Shown: positions 26,906-33,438 of the stretch, piece after piece
Layout of the letters: every line of letters starts with the position of its first letter
Numbering within the stretch: position 1 is the first letter of the stretch
Translations under genes and position numbers: made by a program
Notes under the pieces: generated by a model
The model's input: the letters and a program-made list of their open reading frames with translations, nothing else
Told to the model about the DNA's origin: nothing
The model's database searches: none
From: Betaproteobacteria bacterium
GTDB taxonomy: Bacteria > Pseudomonadota > Gammaproteobacteria > Burkholderiales > SG8-39
Assembly (NCBI GenBank): GCA_009693235.1
Contig: SHXR01000052.1
Location: 1 to 33,438 of the forward strand
Reading direction: 5' to 3'
DNA: 33,438 nucleotides

Positions 26906-28090
26906 ATGGCGACACGTGAAGTAGTAGTAGTGAGTGGTACGCGGACGGCAATCGGCGATTACGGTGGTGGCTTGAAGGATGTTCCGCCGACCAAGCTCGG
27001 CGCGCTTGCGATCAAGGAAGCGGTCGCGCGCGCAGGCATCGACCCAGTCACGGTGGGTCATGTTGTGCTGGGTAGCGTTATTCATGGCGAGGCTCGCGAT
27101 ATGTACATCTCGCGGGTGGCGGCAGTTGATGCCGGACTGCCGGTTGGCACACCATGCCTTACCGTCAATCGCCTCTGCGGCAGCGGCCTGCAAGCGATCG
27201 TTTCGGCAGCCCAGCATATTATGCTGGGTGACACCGATGTGGTGATTGGCGCCGGTGCGGAAAGCATGAGCCGCGCGGCCTATTTTCTTCCGGGCGCACG
27301 GTGGGGTCAACGGATGGGCGATGGTGTGATGATCGACGCCATGGCGGCCGCATTGCACGATCCGTTCGGGCATGGCCACATGGGCATTACCGCAGAAAAT
27401 ATTGCCGCCAAATTTGGTATCAGCCGCGAAGAGCAGGACGCGTTTGCCGTCGAGTCGCATCGGCGGGCATCGCGTGCGATCAATGAGGGCTATTTCAAGA
27501 GTCAAATCGTGCCGGTGGAAGTGAAATCGAAGAAGGGTCCGGTTTTCATCGATACCGATGAGCATGTGCGCCATGAGTTGAAACCTGAGGACATGGCGAA
27601 GTTAAAGGCGGTGTTCAAGAAAGACGGCACGGTCACCGCCGGCAATGCGTCCGGCATCAATGATGGCGCCGCAGCGATCGTGATGATGGAAGCTGGCGTG
27701 GCGGAGCGCGCGAATGTGAGGCCGATTGCGCGCCTGGTCGGTTATGCGCATGCGGGCGTCGAACCGCAGGTCATGGGACTTGGCCCGATTCCGGCAGTGC
27801 GCCGCGTCTTCGAGAGAACCGGTCTGAAGCCTAGCGATATCGACGTCATCGAATCCAACGAAGCATTTGCCGTACAGGCGATGGCGGTGACGCGCAACCT
27901 TGGTTTGGATCCGGCCAAGGTCAATCCAAACGGTGGTGCGGTGGCGCTTGGCCATCCGGTCGGCGCGACCGGATCTATTCTGACCGTCAAAGCCCTTTAC
28001 GAGCTGCAGCGCACGAAAAAACGCTATGCGCTCGTCACCATGTGCATTGGCGGCGGGCAGGGTATTGCCGCGATATTTGAACGACTCTGA
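26906..28090 (+). CDS. bktB: Acetyl-CoA acetyltransferase / beta-ketothiolase, BktB-like
   Basis: 394 residues, exactly the family length. Acyl-enzyme Cys91 in NRLCGSGLQA, His350 in GHPVGATGS and Cys380 in CIGGGQG form the thiolase active site. The opening REVVVVSGTRTAIGDYGGGLKDVPPTKLGALAIKEAV and RDMYISRVAAVDAG are closer in my memory to Ralstonia BktB than to PhaA, hence the tentative symbol. It condenses two acyl-CoA molecules, supplying the ketoacyl-CoA that PhaB reduces. A GAGG ribosome site lies 8 bases before the ATG. It is 12 bp after rimO and converges with the DMT gene one base away. Unlike phaC and phaB it is uninterrupted and may also serve beta-oxidation. Confidence 0.92.
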   Translation: MATREVVVVSGTRTAIGDYGGGLKDVPPTKLGALAIKEAVARAGIDPVTVGHVVLGSVIHGEARDMYISRVAAVDAGLPVGTPCLTVNRLCGSGLQAIVSAAQHIMLGDTDVVIGAGAESMSRAAYFLPGARWGQRMGDGVMIDAMAAALHDPFGHGHMGITAENIAAKFGISREEQDAFAVESHRRASRAINEGYFKSQIVPVEVKSKKGPVFIDTDEHVRHELKPEDMAKLKAVFKKDGTVTAGNASGINDGAAAIVMMEAGVAERANVRPIARLVGYAHAGVEPQVMGLGPIPAVRRVFERTGLKPSDIDVIESNEAFAVQAMAVTRNLGLDPAKVNPNGGAVALGHPVGATGSILTVKALYELQRTKKRYALVTMCIGGGQGIAAIFERL

Positions 28091-28091
28091 T

Positions 28092-28958
28092 TTATCGCGA
28101 ACGGTGCTGATGGGTGACGAGCAGAATGCCGCTCGTCACGATGATCCCCATGCCAAGCAGAGCCCAACCATCCGGGAGATCGCCAAACAGCAGGTAACCC
28201 AACGATAGCGCTCCGATCAGCTGCGCGTACATGAAGGGCGCAACCGTCGACGCCGGCGCATGTTGATAGGCGCGAATCAAGAGAAAGTGACCCGCGCCGC
28301 CCAGCACGCCGATCGTTACCAGCAGCGCAAAAGGCCAGGGATCGACCGGTAACGGGCCGGCGAAGGGCAGCAGTGCGGAGAGGATGATCGATCCAATGAC
28401 GGAAGGGTAGAAAAGCGAGGTCAGCGTCCGCTCCGTGTGGGCAACATGCCGTGTCAGCAATTGATAGATGGCCATGCAGATCGCGGTCATGACAGGCAAT
28501 AACGCGGCCCATGAGAAGACGTCGCTACCCGGTCGAATGATGAATTGCACGCCGATGAGCCCCGCAACGATGGCGAGCCATGAAGGCAGCGGCACGCGCT
28601 CGCGTAGCACTGGCCCGGCCAGCAGGGCAATGAAAAGCGGCGCAAGAAAGGTAATTGCGGAAGCTTCAGCGAGCTGCATCGATGCAACGCCGGTGAAAAA
28701 GAACAGGCTCGAAGTCGTGAGCAACAAGCCTCGGGCGAGTTGAATCCCGGGGCGTTTGGTACGCAAGAGATCGAGCTTCATGGTCGGCGCGAGAAATATG
28801 ATCATCGCTACCATCTGAAAAAAATTGCGCGCCCATACCACGATCAGCACTGAGTAGTCACGCATCAAAAATTTCGCGGTGGCATCGACACATGCGAACA
28901 CGCTCACCGCCGCGACGATGAACGCAATGCCGATCGCACGTTGGCGCGCTTCGGTCAT
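28092..28958 (-). CDS. EamA/DMT-family transporter (second of a pair)
   Basis: 288 residues with about ten hydrophobic helices in two homologous EamA halves: IAFIVAAVSVFACVDATAKFLMRD...LTTSSLFFFTGVASMQLAEASAITFLAPLFIALLAGPVLRERV in the first and MAIYQLLTRHV...FMYAQLIGALSLGYLLFGDLPDGWALLGMGIIV in the second. DMT proteins of this group export amino acids, nucleosides or other metabolites; the substrate is not predictable. The ATG starts 2 bases after the stop of the preceding transporter gene, so the two are co-transcribed in the prfB-lysS-DMT-DMT row. The open frame extends upstream, but that part only mirrors the neighbour. Confidence 0.9.
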   Translation of the reverse strand: MTEARQRAIGIAFIVAAVSVFACVDATAKFLMRDYSVLIVVWARNFFQMVAMIIFLAPTMKLDLLRTKRPGIQLARGLLLTTSSLFFFTGVASMQLAEASAITFLAPLFIALLAGPVLRERVPLPSWLAIVAGLIGVQFIIRPGSDVFSWAALLPVMTAICMAIYQLLTRHVAHTERTLTSLFYPSVIGSIILSALLPFAGPLPVDPWPFALLVTIGVLGGAGHFLLIRAYQHAPASTVAPFMYAQLIGALSLGYLLFGDLPDGWALLGMGIIVTSGILLVTHQHRSR

Positions 28959-28960
28959 CG

Positions 28961-29821
28961 TTAGCCGATGGCAAGGCCTGCCATGCCGGCCGCCATCATG
29001 GTTGCCGCGATCATGCGTCGTTTCGCATCGGCTTCGCCCAGCACCTGCGTACCAAGCCATGCGCCGATAATTATGCTGATCTCGCGGGCCGGAGCGATGT
29101 AGCTCACCGGCGTGAAAGTCATTGCGGTCAGCGCAAGAATATAGGCAAGGGGGGAGAGGACCGCTGCAGCAAGTGCCGCCTTCTTGTGTTTTTGCCAAGC
29201 GGAGACGACTGCCGCCCGATTCTTGACTGCCATGGGCGTCAGCATGAGAGTGCGGCCGAAGTTCTCTCCCCAATGCAGCAGCACCGGGGGAATCGCCGCA
29301 TAGGTCACCGCCCGTTGATCGCAGATCGTATATGCGGCAATCATGAGGCCGGTCAGCAAGGCATAGACGATGCCGCGTAGCGGAAGACCTCGCCGTACTT
29401 GCGACGTGAGGCCAGAGATATACAACGCGCCGATGATAATGGCGGCGGCCCCGGCAAGGGCGAGGGGACCCGGGCGCTCACCCAACAGTACGATCGAAAA
29501 GATGACTGTCAGAAAGGGGCCGCTCGCGCGTGCCACCGGATAGACCACCGATAGATCGCCGTGTCGATAACCACGATCCAGCAGCAGAAAGTACCCGGTG
29601 TGAATCAGCGCGCTGAGGGCAATGAAGCCGAGCGCAAGCCAACCAAGGTCATGCCATTGATGCCAGACCAAGCCGATCGCGAGCGGCCCGTACACCAATG
29701 TGGCAAGCAGCGCGAACAGCCAGATGAAGCCGATACCGCCACCTGAGCGCTTCAGGATGAAATTCCAGAGCGCGTGCGCGAAGGCCGCCGTAAGGACCAA
29801 GGCCAAGGCGGTGGCAGACAT
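28961..29821 (-). CDS. EamA/DMT-family transporter (first of a pair)
   Basis: 286 residues with ten predicted helices in two halves: LALVLTAAFAHALWNFILKRSG, then VYPVARASGPFLTVIFSIVLLGERPGPLALAGAAAIIIGALYISG, and later FTPVSYIAPAREISIIIGAWLGTQVLGE. 'PVARGSGPLL..I.....GE' is a recurring feature of one EamA subgroup. It is clearly not a recent duplicate of its neighbour, because the two align poorly outside the general fold. It begins 12 bp after the lysS stop and ends 2 bp before the next DMT gene. Substrate unknown; the tight spacing could mean the two proteins work as a pair. Confidence 0.9.
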   Translation of the reverse strand: MSATALALVLTAAFAHALWNFILKRSGGGIGFIWLFALLATLVYGPLAIGLVWHQWHDLGWLALGFIALSALIHTGYFLLLDRGYRHGDLSVVYPVARASGPFLTVIFSIVLLGERPGPLALAGAAAIIIGALYISGLTSQVRRGLPLRGIVYALLTGLMIAAYTICDQRAVTYAAIPPVLLHWGENFGRTLMLTPMAVKNRAAVVSAWQKHKKAALAAAVLSPLAYILALTAMTFTPVSYIAPAREISIIIGAWLGTQVLGEADAKRRMIAATMMAAGMAGLAIG

Positions 29822-29833
29822 CGATGTCTTCGG

Positions 29834-31336
29834 TTACTCGGGGCGCAGATGCGGAAACAAAATGACGTCGCGGATCGAGGGACTATTGGTCAGCAGCATG
29901 ACCAGCCGATCGATGCCGATGCCTTCTCCAGCAGTGGGCGGCAAACCGTATTCGAGCGCGCGAATGTAATCGGCATCGTAGAACATCGCTTCCTCGTCGC
30001 CTTCTGCCTTGGCCTGAGCCTGATCGTTGAAGCGCGCCGCTTGATCCTCGGGGTCATTCAACTCCGAGAAGCCATTGGCCATTTCACGGCCGGTAATGAA
30101 AAGCTCAAACCGATCGGTCAGCTCGGGCGTCTGGTCGTTGCGTCTGGCCAGTGGTGAGACTTCGGCCGGATAGTCGATGATGAAGGTGGGCTGGATGAGC
30201 AAGACCTCCGTTGTTTCCTCGAAATACATCAGTTGCAAAGCGCCCAACCCTGCGGTGTCCGACACCTTGGCGCCGCGTTTGCGTAGTTGATTAGTGAGCC
30301 AAGTGCGATCGGCAAGTTGCGCCTCACTGATTTCCGGATGGTATTTTCTAACCGCCTGGACGACAGTAATCCGGTCGAAGGGCTTGCCAAGATCGATGAC
30401 GTGTTCTCCATAGGGAACGGCCGTGGTGCCAAGCGTTGCTTGCGCCACCTTGCGCAACATCTCTTCGGTAAAATCCATGAGGTAGCGGTAATCGCGATAC
30501 GCCTCATAGAATTCGATCATCGTGAACTCGGGATTGTGCCGGGTCGACATGCCTTCATTGCGAAAGTTACGATTGATCTCGAAGACCTTCTCGAAGCCAC
30601 CGATCACCAGCCGCTTGAGATAAAGCTCCGGAGCAATGCGCAGATAGAGCGTCATGTCGAGCGCATTGTGATGGGTCACAAATGGTTTCGCCGCGGCACC
30701 ACCTGGGATCGGGTGCATCATCGGTGTCTCGACTTCTAGGTAACCCTTCGTCACCATGAAGGCGCGGATTTCCTGCACGATGCGACTGCGCAACATGAAC
30801 GTGCGGCGCGATTCCTCGCTCATTATCAAGTCGACGTAGCGCTGCCGGTACCGTTGCTCCTGATCAGCCAGGCCATGGAATTTCTCCGGCAACGGCCGCA
30901 GCGATTTGGCAAGTAGCCGCAACGTGGTGGCCCGAATAGAAAGTTCACCGGTCTTCGTTTTGAACAACGTGCCTTCGACGCCGAGAATATCGCCCAGATC
31001 CCAGTGCTTGAAGGCCGCATGGATGTCACGACCAATGAGATCGTCGGCAATATAAAGTTGCATCTTGCCGCTTGCATCCTGAATGGTCGCAAAGCTTGCC
31101 TTCCCCATTACCCGCTTGAGTAACATCCGACCGGCCACGGCCACGCGCACCGGATTTGCTTCAAGTTGCTCCTTGACGGATTCAACGTAGACGTCATGGA
31201 GTGCTTGGGCGAAATGCTCGCGAGCGAAATCGTTGGGATAGGGATTACCGGTCTGGCGAAGCAGTGCGAGCTTGGCACGACGCTCCGCCTGGATCTGGCT
31301 TTCGTCTTCCGGCGGGTCGCGCGGATCGTCTGACAT
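29834..31336 (-). CDS. lysS: Lysyl-tRNA synthetase, class II
   Basis: 500 residues. The N-terminal OB-fold anticodon-binding domain ([32 protein letters not shown]) is followed by the class II catalytic core. Motif 1 lies around [19 protein letters not shown], motif 2 is [23 protein letters not shown], and motif 3 is [26 protein letters not shown]. It charges tRNA-Lys in the cytoplasm. GGAG lies 6 bases upstream of the ATG. It follows prfB by 21 bp on the same strand, the widespread prfB-lysS arrangement. Confidence 0.98.
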   Translation of the reverse strand: MSDDPRDPPEDESQIQAERRAKLALLRQTGNPYPNDFAREHFAQALHDVYVESVKEQLEANPVRVAVAGRMLLKRVMGKASFATIQDASGKMQLYIADDLIGRDIHAAFKHWDLGDILGVEGTLFKTKTGELSIRATTLRLLAKSLRPLPEKFHGLADQEQRYRQRYVDLIMSEESRRTFMLRSRIVQEIRAFMVTKGYLEVETPMMHPIPGGAAAKPFVTHHNALDMTLYLRIAPELYLKRLVIGGFEKVFEINRNFRNEGMSTRHNPEFTMIEFYEAYRDYRYLMDFTEEMLRKVAQATLGTTAVPYGEHVIDLGKPFDRITVVQAVRKYHPEISEAQLADRTWLTNQLRKRGAKVSDTAGLGALQLMYFEETTEVLLIQPTFIIDYPAEVSPLARRNDQTPELTDRFELFITGREMANGFSELNDPEDQAARFNDQAQAKAEGDEEAMFYDADYIRALEYGLPPTAGEGIGIDRLVMLLTNSPSIRDVILFPHLRPE

Positions 31337-31357
31337 GTTGACTCCGGGAATGGGGTG

Positions 31358-32477
31358 CTAGGACTGCGGAATACCGACGCCTTGCTTCAGGCTCGCGCGA
31401 ATGAAGACGTCCAGATCGCCATCGAGGACCGACTGCGTGTTGCCGATTTCGACGTTGGTCCGCAAATCCTTGATGCGGGACTGATCTAACACATAAGAGC
31501 GAATCTGGTGACCCCAGCCGATATCGGTCTTCGTGTCTTCAATCGCCTGCTTCGCCTCGTTGCGCTTGCGGATTTCCAACTCATAGAGCTTGGCTTTGAG
31601 CATGGACATCGCTTCCGCCCGATTGCGGTGTTGGGAGCGATCGTTCTGGCACTGGACGACGGTATTGGTCGGCACATGGGTAATGCGTACCGCGGAATCG
31701 GTGCGGTTCACATGCTGGCCGCCGGCGCCTGAGGCGCGGTAGGTGTCGATCCGTAAATCGGCCGGATTGATATCGATTTCGATCGAGTCATCGACTTCCG
31801 GATAGACGAAGACACTCGAAAACGAGGTATGACGCCTCGCGTTGGAATCGAACGGGGATTTTCGAACCAGCCGATGGATGCCGGTCTCGGTGCGCAAGTG
31901 ACCGTAGGCATATTCTCCAGTGACCTTGATCGTTGCCCCTTTGATGCCGGCGACATCGCCGTCTGACTGTTCGAGAATGTCAACCTGGAAGCCTTTGCGA
32001 TCGGCATATTTCAGATACATGCGAAGCAGCATCTGGGTCCAATCCTGCGCTTCGGTGCCACCCGATCCGGACTGCAGATCGAGAAAACAACTGTTCGGAT
32101 CGAGCGGATCAGCGAACATGCGCTGAAATTCCATGCGCTCGACCACGCCGCGGATACGATGGACGTCCGATTCGACGGCGATGAGCGTGGCATCGTCGGC
32201 TTCGCCTGCGGCGAGTTCCAGGAGTTCGTTGGCGTCTTGATGAGACTGCGAGAGGGAAATCAGGTTCCAGACGGTGGCATCGAGCGATTTTTTTTCTTTG
32301 CCGAGGTCCTGCGCCCGCTTCGCATCATTCCAAATATTCGGGTCTTCGAGTTCGCGTGCAACCTCGGCTAGCCTAGTCTGTTTGGATGCGAAGTCAAAGA
32401 TACCTCCTGAGCTCGCCGATTCGTCCGGCGAGGTCGTTGAGGGCACCACCGATGGCGTTGAGGCGTTCTGCTTCCAT
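31358..32477 (-). CDS. prfB: Peptide chain release factor 2 (programmed +1 frameshift)
   Basis: The first 27 codons (32477-32397, [11 protein letters not shown]...LRRYL) run into an in-frame TGA at 32394-32396. Skipping its T (+1) continues in the long frame (32395-31358), [24 protein letters not shown], giving about 372 residues, the normal RF2 length. RF2 ends translation at UGA and UAA: the SPF recognition motif is in [11 protein letters not shown] and the GGQ hydrolysis motif in [16 protein letters not shown]. The frameshift autoregulates RF2, because low RF2 lets ribosomes pause at the UGA and slip. It leads the prfB-lysS-DMT-DMT row. An annotation starting at an internal codon of the long frame would miss the N-terminus. 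Confidence 0.98.
32394..32408 (-). promoter_or_regulatory. prfB: RF2 programmed frameshift site
   Basis: Reading leftward, AGGAGG (32408-32403) acts as an internal Shine-Dalgarno, followed by TAT, the slippery CTT and TGA then C. This is the classic RF2 arrangement; most bacteria have AGGGGG, here AGGAGG gives an even stronger anti-SD match. Spacing of SD to the slip codon is the canonical 3 bases. Confidence 0.95.
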
Positions 32478-32561
32478 GATTAATAAGTCGAATTAGGTGA
32501 GATTTCCGTCGATCGATCCGATTGATGATCGAGACGTGGCGGGCGCTTGGCAGGTTCGGCA

Positions 32562-32567
32562 ATTATA
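32562..32567 (-). promoter_or_regulatory. Putative -10 box for prfB
   Basis: A perfect TATAAT on the leftward strand, 85 bp upstream of the prfB ATG and just inside the 28-bp inverted repeat. No canonical -35 sits 17 bp upstream; the preceding TG may help. Plausible main promoter of the prfB-lysS row. Confidence 0.4.
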
Positions 32568-32593
32568 CAGGGGCATCACCATGCGCTAAGAAT

Positions 32594-32651
32594 GGCTAGA
32601 ACCTATCTCATAAACTCGCGGCTCCGCGAGTTTATGAGATAGGTTCTAGCC
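32594..32651. repeat. Perfect 28-bp inverted repeat with a 2-base centre
   Basis: Arms 32594-32621 and 32624-32651 are exact reverse complements around CT. They begin GGCTAGAACCTATCTCATAA and end in CTCGCGG at the centre. As RNA it would form a 27-bp stem with a 4-base loop. It lies in the divergent prfB/dsbB gap, without a T tract after the stem. It may be a MITE-like element, the fused ends of an insertion sequence, or a bidirectional regulatory structure. Confidence 0.9.
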
Positions 32652-32737
32652 TTCTACTATGCGCCTCTTCGAAGTATCGCCATAATGGTTCCATCGTCCG
32701 CCGCCAGGCGGCAGCAACATTTTTGAGTGTTTGGACC

Positions 32738-33247
32738 ATGGCTTTCCCCGATTTGATCATGCGACGCGGCGCTCGCCTTTTCACATTCATCTTCCTCGGC
32801 TGTGTCGTCGCGTTGGGTGCAGCCCTCTATCTGCAGCATGTCAACAACCTTGACCCGTGCCCCTGGTGCGTCGTGCAGCGGATTCTATTCGTCGTGATCG
32901 GGCTATTTGCCCTCGCCGGAGCCTTGCATCGACCGCGCGCATTCGGGATGACGGCGTATGCGACCGTCATCGGGTTGCTATCGATCAGCGGGATCGCAGC
33001 GGCGACTTACCACGTTCAATTGCAAGGGGATCCGGCGCGCGCAGCCCAATGCGCGGGCTCGGTCGTCGAACGGTTGCTCGACTACTTGGCGCTTGGAACA
33101 ATCATCCCATCGCTATTTCAGTATGACGGGCCGTGCACGCTGAAGCCGTGGTCAATGCTCGGATTGTCCATCCCGGAATGGTCGTTGGCCGCATTCTTGT
33201 CGATCTTCATTGCGGTGGCGTTGACAACAATATTTGGCCGCCGTTAG
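32738..33247 (+). CDS. dsbB: Disulfide bond formation protein DsbB
   Basis: 169 residues with four hydrophobic helices. The first periplasmic loop carries the redox pair CPWC (Cys41, Cys44) in NNLDPCPWCVVQRILF. The second loop carries Cys105 (AAQCAGS) and Cys133 (YDGPCTLKPW), as needed for electron flow from DsbA to quinone. The length and the four-cysteine pattern are those of DsbB. The ATG at 32738 is chosen; a TTG 15 bases earlier is in frame. The upstream gap contains the 28-bp inverted repeat. No dsbA gene is in the window. Confidence 0.96.
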   Translation: MAFPDLIMRRGARLFTFIFLGCVVALGAALYLQHVNNLDPCPWCVVQRILFVVIGLFALAGALHRPRAFGMTAYATVIGLLSISGIAAATYHVQLQGDPARAAQCAGSVVERLLDYLALGTIIPSLFQYDGPCTLKPWSMLGLSIPEWSLAAFLSIFIAVALTTIFGRR

Positions 33248-33278
33248 CGAATCCCGCCTTGGATACGTTAAGCCGCGG

Positions 33279-33322
33279 TTCAGGGATGCCTTAGGAATCC
33301 CTGAACAAGGGGGCTCGCCCCC
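33279..33322. repeat. Dispersed palindromic element, copy 2, downstream of dsbB
   Basis: Two hairpins in a row. TTCAGGGAT (33279-33287) pairs with ATCCCTGAA (33297-33305) around CCTTAGG, itself palindromic. GGGGGC-TC-GCCCCC lies at 33309-33322. The blocks ATCCCTG-N6-GGGGCTCGCCCC match copy 1 near 9.68 kb on the other strand with identical spacing. It could also act as a transcription terminator for dsbB, although there is no T run. Confidence 0.6.
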
Positions 33323-33393
33323 ATAAGAGCTAAGATAACTATATTGATGCATGGTACATTATCGGCCTGTCGGCGATCAGGAGATGACAGGCG

Positions 33394-33438
33394 ATGGAAG
33401 AAAGCGACTTCGAATGGGACGAGGAGGCTTGCAAGTTT
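33394..33438 (+). CDS. BrnT-like type II toxin, N-terminal 15 codons only
   Basis: The window ends inside this gene. An AGGAG site at 33379-33383 stands about 10 bases before the ATG, and the peptide starts MEESDFEWDEEACKF. BrnT ribonuclease toxins typically begin (x)FEWDxxKxxxNxxKHGV, so the FEWDEE opening suggests this family. BrnA antitoxin would be expected just downstream, outside the window. With 15 residues visible the call is tentative. Confidence 0.55.
   Translation, partial: MEESDFEWDEEACKF

Overview
The window looks like the chromosome of a betaproteobacterium. The evidence is the block bamD <-> rluD-pgeF followed by class I phaC, phaB, phaR and rimO, together with prfB-lysS and a single-ATPase FbpABC iron importer. 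The order cannot be fixed from the sequence alone. Genes are densely packed with short gaps and several 1-4 base start/stop overlaps.

Layout. Positions 1-208 hold the start of a flotillin-like gene (floA) read leftward. Behind it is an AT-rich stretch with helically phased direct repeats, then about 0.9 kb without a convincing gene, then tRNA-Ser(CGA). Positions 1.7-4.0 kb hold an in-frame chimera of an EamA transporter and a short-chain dehydrogenase, a TauD-type dioxygenase overlapping its stop, and a PmtA-like methyltransferase. Positions 4.0-8.6 kb hold a PIN-domain gene, a hybrid sensor kinase broken in four places, and an Old Yellow Enzyme-like oxidoreductase. Positions 8.6-13.8 kb are an iron-uptake block: a small ORF coupled to a TonB-like gene, then fbpC, fbpB and fbpA in alternating orientations. 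Positions 13.8-18.4 kb hold an NlpC/P60 lipoprotein, a lone secretin N-domain protein, a DinG-family helicase and a DenD-like dehydrogenase.

Positions 18.4-22.2 kb hold bamD facing away from rluD-pgeF-ZIP transporter, a chain with overlapping ends, plus a small membrane protein. Positions 22.3-28.1 kb are the polyhydroxyalkanoate region: phaC, phaB, phaR, rimO and a BktB-type thiolase. phaC carries two single-base frameshifts and phaB one near its end, while the active-site codons remain. Positions 28.1-32.5 kb are a leftward cluster prfB-lysS-DMT-DMT, with the programmed +1 frameshift of RF2 clearly preserved. Positions 32.6-33.4 kb hold a perfect 28-bp inverted repeat, dsbB, a dispersed palindromic element and the first codons of a BrnT-like toxin.

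The main theme beyond housekeeping genes is decay and rearrangement: a gene chimera, a dead kinase, a frameshifted PHA pathway, a scrambled fbp locus and a small palindromic repeat that now encodes the FbpC tail. No wholly new multi-gene system could be shown. The most unexplained signals are the phased CTTAA array upstream of floA, the Cys4 cluster in the C-terminal part of FbpC, and the dispersed palindrome.
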